Assembly (NCBI RefSeq): GCF_008370685.1
Contig: NZ_VTZU01000026.1
Location: 20,642-84,641 of the forward strand
Source: Aquimarina sp. RZ0
Lineage (GTDB): Bacteria > Bacteroidota > Bacteroidia > Flavobacteriales > Flavobacteriaceae
Reading direction: 5' to 3'
DNA: 64,000 nucleotides
In this document: positions 46,567-52,699 of the stretch, piece by piece
Numbering within the stretch: position 1 is the stretch's first letter
Layout: the number at the start of each line of letters is the position of its first letter
The notes under the pieces: generated by a model
The model's input: only the letters and a program-made list of their open reading frames with translations
Database searches by the model: none
What the model was told of the DNA's origin: nothing
Program-made: the position numbers and the translations under genes

Positions 46567-46726
46567 TACGATTTATAACTAAAAATTTCGCATATTCATC
46601 GTTTCTTTTTCCTTTCTACTTCGTTTAAAAAATAAACCGTATCTATAGCTATGCTTGATTTTTTTGCCTTGCATAAAGAAAAAATAATTCAATGAATTTA
46701 TACGAATTTTTTAATCACAAATCGTA
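46567..46726 (+). mobile_element. A1 element, copy 7, between divergent genes
   Basis: Complete 160-bp copy with TTA duplications (46564-46566 and 46727-46729). It sits in the promoter region shared by gcvP and the membrane protein gene at 46757. The centre reads GTATCTATAGC rather than GTAGCTATAGC, one of few differences from the other copies. Confidence 0.9.
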
Positions 46727-46744
46727 TTATTAACAGTATAGCCT

Positions 46745-46752
46745 TAAATTTG
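46745..46752 (+). promoter_or_regulatory. Candidate -7 box close to the start of the UbiA-like gene
   Basis: TAAATTTG matches TAnnTTTG and ends 4 bases before the GTG start at 46757. If used, the mRNA would be leaderless or would start at the next codon. The A1 element ends 18 bases upstream, so any -33 box lies at or inside the element's right end. Confidence 0.4.
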
Positions 46753-46756
46753 TAGT

Positions 46757-47584
46757 GTGAATATCTTTAAAAAAGCCTTTAGTTTTTATATCAACAGTAG
46801 CATTCATGTTGCTTTTGCAATAATGGCACTGATTAAACTAACTTTTTTGAAATTTGAAATATTAGGCGGAGATACGTATATATACTTTAGTTTTGTTGGG
46901 GCGATTGTAGGGTATAATTTTGTAAAATATGCGAGTATATCTAAATTGTATCATAGAAAATTGACCAAATCAATGAATGGAGTAAAAGTGCTCACTGGGA
47001 TTTGCATATTGTTATTCGTGTATTTTGGATATCAGCTTTCTAGAGATACATTAGTGTATATACTCCCTTTTGTTCTGTTAACATTATTCTATGTGATTCC
47101 TATTTTTCCAAACAAAAAGAACCTAAGAAGTGTAGCAGGTATTAAAATATTTATCATAGGATTGGTATGGACCGGAGTGACAGTATTAATACCTATTTTG
47201 TATAAAGAGGGGATCGTAAGTTTTAATATTATTATAGAAGCTATTCAGCGTTTTTTATTTGTCGTAGTACTCATGTTGCCTTTTGAAATCCGAGATTTAC
47301 AATATGATGAAGAAACATTAGAAACAATTCCTCAAAAAATCGGTATTACAAAGACAAAGGTCTTCGGGAGTATTATACTGTTAGTTTTTCTACTATTGGC
47401 AGTAGTCAAAGATTCACTTTCTGCTACAGAAATTCTCAGTACTGTTGGGGTTACATTAATTAGTTTACTGTTTTTATGGGGAACAGATAAAAAACAATCG
47501 GAATACTTTTGTTCCTTTTGGGTCGAAAGTATTCCGATAATGTGGTTGTTTATATTGGTATCGTTACAAAGCCTACTTGGCTAA
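46757..47584 (+). CDS. UbiA-like integral membrane protein
   Basis: 275 residues with eight or so membrane helices (FVGAIVGYNFVKYASI, VLTGICILLFVYFGY, YILPFVLLTLFYVIPIFP and so on). The overall layout and MLPFEIRDLQYDEETLETIP (an acidic motif between helices) resemble UbiA-type prenyltransferases, but the first NDxxD motif is replaced by YNFVKY. It may be a degenerate or divergent member. The start is a GTG at 46757. It converges on the sigma-factor operon. Confidence 0.65.
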   Translation: MNIFKKAFSFYINSSIHVAFAIMALIKLTFLKFEILGGDTYIYFSFVGAIVGYNFVKYASISKLYHRKLTKSMNGVKVLTGICILLFVYFGYQLSRDTLVYILPFVLLTLFYVIPIFPNKKNLRSVAGIKIFIIGLVWTGVTVLIPILYKEGIVSFNIIIEAIQRFLFVVVLMLPFEIRDLQYDEETLETIPQKIGITKTKVFGSIILLVFLLLAVVKDSLSATEILSTVGVTLISLLFLWGTDKKQSEYFCSFWVESIPIMWLFILVSLQSLLG

Positions 47585-47832
47585 TTTAATTGCTTAAGTA
47601 GTTTTTCCTTCATTTCATCTTTTTTAAGTATTGGTATTGTTTGGATATTAGATTTTTTAATTGTTCTCGTAAGTTTTACATTTCTTTTTACATATGCTCT
47701 TGTTACTTTACAATAAATCAATCTAAGATTCAGTTTTATCAATTCTAAAAAAGAAGCTTCTCCATACTGATTTTTATCACAGATATGTTTTGCCTGTTCA
47801 CAGGACACGAATAAACTTTTACTTGTTTTCAT
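47581..47832 (-). CDS. Small ZAS-like protein, second copy, zinc motif lost
   Basis: 83 residues, paralogous to the next protein upstream: FVSCEQAKHICDKNQYGEAS against FVSCEDANHFCDKNEYQEAS, then SFLELIKLNLRLIYCKVTRAY. In the paralogue this stretch is HLIYCKACRKY, an anti-sigma HxxxCxxC motif. Here His is Arg and the second Cys is Thr, so zinc binding by that motif is lost. It is the third gene of the sigma operon and overlaps the end of the UbiA-like gene by 4 bases on the opposite strand. Confidence 0.65.
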   Translation of the reverse strand: MKTSKSLFVSCEQAKHICDKNQYGEASFLELIKLNLRLIYCKVTRAYVKRNVKLTRTIKKSNIQTIPILKKDEMKEKLLKQLN

Positions 47833-47871
47833 TATAATTTAAAATACTTTTATTTTGGGCCCTTTTGTTTG

Positions 47872-48132
47872 TTACTCTTGTTCTAACATCTTTTTCTTTA
47901 ATTGTTCTTTCATGGAATCCTTAGCAGATTGGTTCATGCTAATTACCTTAGGATCTTTTACTAATTTGCTTAATTTCGAGTTGTTTGTCGAATATTTCCT
48001 ACAAGCCTTACAATAAATTAAATGAATACTTAATTTTATTTTTTCCCAAAAAGAAGCTTCCTGATACTCATTTTTGTCGCAAAAGTGATTTGCATCCTCG
48101 CAACTTACAAAAATTTTGTTTTCTTTACTCAT
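47872..48132 (-). CDS. Small ZAS-motif protein, probable anti-sigma factor
   Basis: 86 residues from MSKENKIFVSCEDANHFC; an ATG ten codons earlier would overlap the sigma gene. HLIYCKACRKY gives the HxxxCxxC motif of zinc-binding anti-sigma domains, and an upstream CEDANHFC adds further possible ligands. There is no membrane helix. It begins 5 bases after the sigma gene, the usual place for a cognate anti-sigma factor. Its role is inferred from that position and from the motif. Confidence 0.72.
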   Translation of the reverse strand: MSKENKIFVSCEDANHFCDKNEYQEASFWEKIKLSIHLIYCKACRKYSTNNSKLSKLVKDPKVISMNQSAKDSMKEQLKKKMLEQE

Positions 48133-48137
48133 TTTAA

Positions 48138-48692
48138 TTAAAACCAATTTTTTTCTAAGCACTCAGCCATTGCTGTACGTGCTCTATGAATAATTACCCA
48201 TAGGTTAGACGCAGTAATATCGAATTCATTACAAATTGCTTCTGTGTCAAACCCTTCTATTGTTTTCATTTTGAAGATACGTGCCTGTTTTTCGGGCAAT
48301 TTATCGATACAATTATAAATTGCAACCCCTAGTTCTTCGTTTTCTATTTCGTTTTCAGCATTCTGATCAAAGGGGTCGGCAACTCTTTCTTCTAACCAGT
48401 CGCCTTCAGTCTCGCCATCATTAACATAGTTAATACGAACTTCTGCTTTTCCTTTATTACTATTTATTTTTCTGTAATGGTCAATAATCTTTCTTTTTAA
48501 AATTGAAATTAACCAAGTACGCTCGCTCGCTTCTCCTTTGAAATTTTTCATAGACTTTAACCCAGCAAAGAATGTTTCTTGTACCAGGTCTTGTGCTATT
48601 TCCTTATCATCGACTCTTACTATGGTATAATTAAATAAGTAGTCACTGTACTTATCTATCCAAGAGTTGGGGTCTATGGTGTTTGTTGACAT
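48138..48692 (-). CDS. ECF-type RNA polymerase sigma factor
   Basis: 184 residues. Region 2 includes YLFNYTIVRVDDKEIAQDLV and QETFFAGLKSMKNFKGEASE with WLISILKRKIIDHYRK. Region 4 is LPEKQARIFKMKTIEGFDTE and AICNEFDITASNLWVIIHRA. A long acidic linker (about 85-120) separates the two regions. It heads an operon with two small ZAS-like proteins. Its target promoters are unknown; an ECF sigma usually also transcribes its own gene. Confidence 0.92.
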   Translation of the reverse strand: MSTNTIDPNSWIDKYSDYLFNYTIVRVDDKEIAQDLVQETFFAGLKSMKNFKGEASERTWLISILKRKIIDHYRKINSNKGKAEVRINYVNDGETEGDWLEERVADPFDQNAENEIENEELGVAIYNCIDKLPEKQARIFKMKTIEGFDTEAICNEFDITASNLWVIIHRARTAMAECLEKNWF

Positions 48693-48789
48693 ATTTTAAT
48701 AATTGTTGTATTCTTCAAAAATAGGATAAAAAGTTGAATATCAAATATCTTTAAAGAATTGAATAACAAGGAAAAGCAAGATGTAGATG

Positions 48790-49260
48790 TTATGAATTAC
48801 GATTTTGATAATTATATTCCGTTTTTGACTTTATATATTTATTTCTGATTGTCATAAATTGGGTAATGTGTTTTTTTAATGCTAAAAAACTGAGAATTTT
48901 ACCAAAAACACCATATGAGGTTTCATACTCTAGTATATCAATCATCTCAGTATGAATTGTATTGTCATTAAAAACATGTTGATGTTTAAAGGTTTTAAAA
49001 CGTCCTTTGATCATTTCGTCAACAAAATAAGTTGGATATTTTAGGACCGTAATTTTGCTTTGGTGGGTAAGATATATTCCAAAGTGTTTACCTTTCCAGG
49101 TTACAGTTTCATGTAATTCAATTAATCCGGAAGTTCTGCCAGCTATTGCTTTTTCATTCGTATTGATAGCAGAATCCATATGCAGATCTATATTTCTTGC
49201 TGCATCAAAAACACTGGTGATGGGTGCATTTATAATAGTAGAAAGTTTAATGATGGTCAT
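48790..49260 (-). CDS. SRPBCC (START/cyclase-like) family protein
   Basis: 156 residues. It starts MTIIKLSTIINAPITSVFDA, the usual opening strand and helix of SRPBCC ligand-binding proteins. The ARNIDLHMDS block and the long C-terminal helix (YGVFGKILSFLALKKHITQF) also fit. It binds an unknown hydrophobic ligand. It is the last gene of the six-gene GbsR-led cluster, 3 bases after the epimerase gene. Confidence 0.82.
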   Translation of the reverse strand: MTIIKLSTIINAPITSVFDAARNIDLHMDSAINTNEKAIAGRTSGLIELHETVTWKGKHFGIYLTHQSKITVLKYPTYFVDEMIKGRFKTFKHQHVFNDNTIHTEMIDILEYETSYGVFGKILSFLALKKHITQFMTIRNKYIKSKTEYNYQNRNS

Positions 49261-49263
49261 ATA

Positions 49264-50175
49264 TTATTGTATTAAGTGTAATAATGCAGTTGTTAGATCA
49301 GGATATTGGAATCTGAAACCACTATGTTCAAGTTTTTTTGTGATAACATTTCTGCTTTTCAGGACTAGTTCTGTTTCAGTTTGTATGATATGAGCACCAA
49401 TTTCCAATATTGAACCTCCCAAAGGAATTCCTATAGGTATTTTAATGATTTGCCTTAAACTTTTCATAAGTTTATAATTCGTTGAAGGTTCTGGAGATAC
49501 AATATTGACAGGCCCCTCTAATTTAATGTTATTGATTATAAAATCAATACTTCTGGCAAAATCAGTCTCATGAATCCAACTAAATTTTTGATTTCCTATC
49601 CCTTGTTTTCCTCCAAATCCCATTTTTACTAAAGTAAGTAGTGGTGGTAGAGCGCCTCCATTTTTTCCTAATACAATCGAAGTTCTCAATGCCACTTTTC
49701 TGGTTTGAGGTGTTTGTTGAGAAAAGAAAGATTTCTCCCAATTACGAGCAACATTGACAGAAAACCCTGTTCCCATTTCACCTGATAGCTCATCCATTTT
49801 TTTGTCTAATGAATGTCTGTAGATGGTAGCAGTTGAAGCGTTGAGCCATGTTTTTGGTGGATTCTTGGCTTGTGCAATGGCTTTTCCTAATATTTCTGTG
49901 GATGCAATCCTGGAAGAAAGAATAAGTTTTTTATTTTTGTTGTTATATCTACAATCAACGGATTTTCCGGTCATATTAATAAGTACATCTGCATCGTTTA
50001 TTTCATTTTTCCAGTCTCCTAAGGTTTTAGCATCCCAGTGTATGTATCTAAGGTTTTTAGTAATTCTGGTTTCTCCGCGAGTTAGGATCACAATCGTATC
50101 AACTTCATTCTGGAAATGACGGATTAAAATCTTTCCTAAAAACCCTGTGCCTGCAGCAATAACTATTTTTTTCAT
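49264..50175 (-). CDS. TIGR01777/SDR-type NAD-dependent epimerase
   Basis: 303 residues. The Rossmann motif is MKKIVIAAGTGFLGKILIRH (GxGxxG-like with AGTGFLG). Then DVLINMTGKSVDCRYNNKNK, WLNASTATIYRHS and the C-terminal DUF1731-type tail (SRNVITKKLEHSGFRFQYPD) match the TIGR01777 (YfcH-like) family. Substrates of the family are unknown. It sits between an SRPBCC protein and a methyltransferase in a tight cluster, so it may modify a lipid or an isoprenoid-like compound. Confidence 0.87.
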   Translation of the reverse strand: MKKIVIAAGTGFLGKILIRHFQNEVDTIVILTRGETRITKNLRYIHWDAKTLGDWKNEINDADVLINMTGKSVDCRYNNKNKKLILSSRIASTEILGKAIAQAKNPPKTWLNASTATIYRHSLDKKMDELSGEMGTGFSVNVARNWEKSFFSQQTPQTRKVALRTSIVLGKNGGALPPLLTLVKMGFGGKQGIGNQKFSWIHETDFARSIDFIINNIKLEGPVNIVSPEPSTNYKLMKSLRQIIKIPIGIPLGGSILEIGAHIIQTETELVLKSRNVITKKLEHSGFRFQYPDLTTALLHLIQ

Positions 50176-50189
50176 CCTTTTTATCTTTT

Positions 50190-51071
50190 TTATTTTTTGG
50201 CTGTGATTAGATAATATCCAAAACTCTTCTTGTGCAATCCAGACAATAGCGCAAATAAAGAACCTTTCAGATTTTTCCAGCTATGTGGTTTTAATAATTC
50301 TTTCCTGAACAATTTTTTTAGAATAAAATGGGTAATAGCAAAAGGGATGTGGAGTACAGAAGGCGCAACGCTCCAGGAGATATCTTCAATACGTATATCT
50401 TTAAAACCAATTTCTTCTAAAGTTTTTTTGATGCCCTGTATGTTTCCCAGACCTTCCAGACTCCATCCTTTGCACAATTGATTATAGCAATAGTTGCTAC
50501 TAGGGCATAGTTGAGAAGGGTCTTTTTTGAGAAAAGCATCCGCAATTACAAATTTGGCAGTAGGTTTTAGAATTCTATAGGCTTCTCTCAATGATTGTTT
50601 ATTATGACCAGAATGGCATAAACTTTCTATGGCGTATGCACCATCCATACTATTAGAGAAAAATGAAGTATTACAGTAATTCTCTTCTAATAATAGCCCG
50701 TTTATATTTCGTAACCTCTCATTACCTTTCAGAACTTGAAAAGGAGAGAGGCTCACTCCTATAATATGGATATAAGGATATTTTCTCAGACCATACCTCA
50801 TGGTTCCACCGATACCACATCCTAAATCTGCAATTACAGCATTTTTTTTGTCAAAAGATAATCGACAAAAAACCTGATTGTTTAATTCATTAAGCATAGT
50901 GTCTCTTTTAAAAAAAGAAGTTTTGAAAGGAATATAATAACCAAAATGCATATTGAAATCCTTGCTCCAGAATTCATAATCTTCTGTTGCTTCATTGTAT
51001 AAGTCAATTAGGTTTTCGTCATTAGATTTCTGAAACCTAATGTTATTTTCTAGAGGAAGTATGTTATTCAT
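50190..51071 (-). CDS. SAM-dependent methyltransferase
   Basis: 293 residues. The SAM-binding motif is VIADLGCGIGGTMRYGLRKY. Next comes IHIIGVSLSPFQVLKGNERL, and MDGAYAIESLCHSGHNKQSL is the motif of small-molecule or lipid methyltransferases of the type that includes tocopherol, sterol and cyclopropane-synthase relatives. An N-terminal YNEATEDYEFWSKDFNMHFG is also characteristic. The substrate cannot be told from sequence. The gene is fourth in the GbsR-led cluster. Confidence 0.87.
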   Translation of the reverse strand: MNNILPLENNIRFQKSNDENLIDLYNEATEDYEFWSKDFNMHFGYYIPFKTSFFKRDTMLNELNNQVFCRLSFDKKNAVIADLGCGIGGTMRYGLRKYPYIHIIGVSLSPFQVLKGNERLRNINGLLLEENYCNTSFFSNSMDGAYAIESLCHSGHNKQSLREAYRILKPTAKFVIADAFLKKDPSQLCPSSNYCYNQLCKGWSLEGLGNIQGIKKTLEEIGFKDIRIEDISWSVAPSVLHIPFAITHFILKKLFRKELLKPHSWKNLKGSLFALLSGLHKKSFGYYLITAKK

Positions 51072-51086
51072 AGCTAAACAATTTAA

Positions 51087-51527
51087 TTACAGGTTAAAAA
51101 AACCAATGCAGTTATGGATTAATAATAATAAGTAGGTTATAGCAAATACTCCAAATAGAAGATTCATAAAATAACTACCGATCTTAAAAATCGTTTTTTG
51201 AGGTATTTCATACATTGGATAATATGCTACCTGAGTCAAAACCTTACCGATCCAATACAGAGCGATTAGTCCTGTCAAAGCAATGGCAAGAGCAGATTGC
51301 TCTTTTAGACCAGAAGCTAGCGTGATAGTAATGAATCCGAACACAAAGTTTAATCCTTGGATGTACCTGCCATATGTTTTGGCAATTTCTTGATTCAAAG
51401 GTTTTAATTTTTTCACATCGTTATACCAATCAAATACCTGATGTCTGATATATGGATAAATAAGCGCTGTAAAAATTTGACCAATTCCACTAATGATAAT
51501 TAGCCACTTAGGTATGTATAGTTGCAT
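51087..51527 (-). CDS. Small integral membrane protein
   Basis: 146 residues with four membrane helices (WLIIISGIGQIFTALIYPYI, GLNFVFGFITITLASGL, LAIALTGLIALYWIG, YFMNLLFGVFAITYLLLL). I do not recognise the family. It is third in the GbsR-led cluster, with 15 bases to the methyltransferase gene. Confidence 0.75.
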   Translation of the reverse strand: MQLYIPKWLIIISGIGQIFTALIYPYIRHQVFDWYNDVKKLKPLNQEIAKTYGRYIQGLNFVFGFITITLASGLKEQSALAIALTGLIALYWIGKVLTQVAYYPMYEIPQKTIFKIGSYFMNLLFGVFAITYLLLLIHNCIGFFNL

Positions 51528-51538
51528 TGTGAGTAGTT

Positions 51539-51904
51539 TTAATTATAAAATGAAGGTTTGATCTCGATTACTTCTTTACATTTTTTAATCCTATATGTGG
51601 CATAGACAAAATAAGAAGCAATACACATTGGGATTAGTATAAAAAATATAAACCAGGATGTATTTTCCAGATATAGATCTAAAATTTTATATGTGATCCA
51701 ATAGGAAATAAATAGTATCCAATACGTCGTTATTAGTTTTTTGGATGTTACATCTAATTTCTTCCAAGAGCTTACAATAGTAAGCGCTAGTATAAACTGA
51801 ATACAACCAAGAAGGATTTGAGCCAGTAAGCCACCGATGACAGTAGTATATAGTAGTAATGTGAGTATAAAACTCCATTTGTTAATGCTGTGTATTTTTT
51901 TCAT
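51539..51904 (-). CDS. Small integral membrane protein
   Basis: 121 residues with four membrane helices (WSFILTLLLYTTVIGGLLAQ, LGCIQFILALTIVSSW, TYWILFISYWITYKIL, WFIFFILIPMCIASYFVYA). Family not recognised. It is the first gene after the GbsR regulator, 96 bases away. Confidence 0.72.
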   Translation of the reverse strand: MKKIHSINKWSFILTLLLYTTVIGGLLAQILLGCIQFILALTIVSSWKKLDVTSKKLITTYWILFISYWITYKILDLYLENTSWFIFFILIPMCIASYFVYATYRIKKCKEVIEIKPSFYN

Positions 51905-52000
51905 AATCCTATAATTTTTAAAGTTTCAATAATTTTTGAAATATAATTTTAAAAAGAAAAGGAATCTCTTCCTTTCGTTCTAGGTTTATAATTCTAATTG

Positions 52001-52504
52001 CTATTTCATAAGTTTGATTAATGTTTTTGTAATCCAATTGGATTCTTGATTTACAATTTTGTTCATCATCGTATCTGCATTATCGGCTAAATCATATAAA
52101 GCTTTAGTCTGTTTGATAAGTTCTTCTGTTTTTACGGTACCATCACGTTCAATTCGTGAAACCTCCTTGAGTACTTTGATAACGGGTTTAATTTCTCTTC
52201 TGCTTCGCTCTTTGGCTACTTGTTTTGCCAATTCCTGCACATCTTTTTCAGAAACGAAATATTCTTTACGCTCTCCGTGTTTACTTTCTTTGAATACAAT
52301 ACCCCAATCCATTAATTGACGTAAATTCATACTTGTATTCCCTCTGGATATATGAAGTTCTTCCATAATATCTTCCATAGACAAAGGCTCAGGAGAGATC
52401 CATAATAATGCATGGATTTGAGCCATTGCCTTATTTATTCCCCACAAAGTGCCTAAGGCTCCCCAGGTGGATATAAACTTATCTTTAGCGTCTGTATAAT
52501 TCAT
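52001..52504 (-). CDS. GbsR/MarR-type transcriptional regulator
   Basis: 167 residues. The N-terminal winged helix-turn-helix (INKAMAQIHALLWISPEPLS, MEDIMEELHISRGNTSMNLR, QLMDWGIVFKESKHGERKEY) matches the GbsR group. The C-terminal half is a long helical dimerisation part. A perfect 13-bp inverted repeat at 52551-52584, just upstream of its start, is the likely operator, so it probably represses itself and the membrane/methyltransferase/epimerase cluster downstream. The inducer is unknown. Confidence 0.9.
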   Translation of the reverse strand: MNYTDAKDKFISTWGALGTLWGINKAMAQIHALLWISPEPLSMEDIMEELHISRGNTSMNLRQLMDWGIVFKESKHGERKEYFVSEKDVQELAKQVAKERSRREIKPVIKVLKEVSRIERDGTVKTEELIKQTKALYDLADNADTMMNKIVNQESNWITKTLIKLMK

Positions 52505-52550
52505 AAAATGTTGAATATCTTTTTTTGATATGACAAATATAATATAAATA

Positions 52551-52584
52551 TTTTAAACTTTCAATATTTACTGAAAGTTTAAAA
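52551..52584. promoter_or_regulatory. Candidate operator of the GbsR-type regulator
   Basis: TTTTAAACTTTCA (52551-52563) and TGAAAGTTTAAAA (52572-52584) are perfect inverse complements with an 8-base spacer. It is 47 bases upstream of the regulator start and 116 bases upstream of the divergent M28 peptidase gene, so it could affect both. Confidence 0.65.
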
Positions 52585-52699
52585 TTAAATAATTTCATTT
52601 TTAGTACAGATGTTATTTCAGTTGTTATTTTATGGAAAAACCATTTGTGTTAAATGTTGATTTTGTGTAAGTTACGCTTCTAATTCAAACTCAATTAAA

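Noticed and set aside
10932..46726. Seven near-identical 160-bp repeats as a CRISPR array or REP/BIME family
   Set aside because: They are scattered over 36 kb rather than clustered, with no spacers or cas genes. Exact length and TNA duplications fit transposition better.
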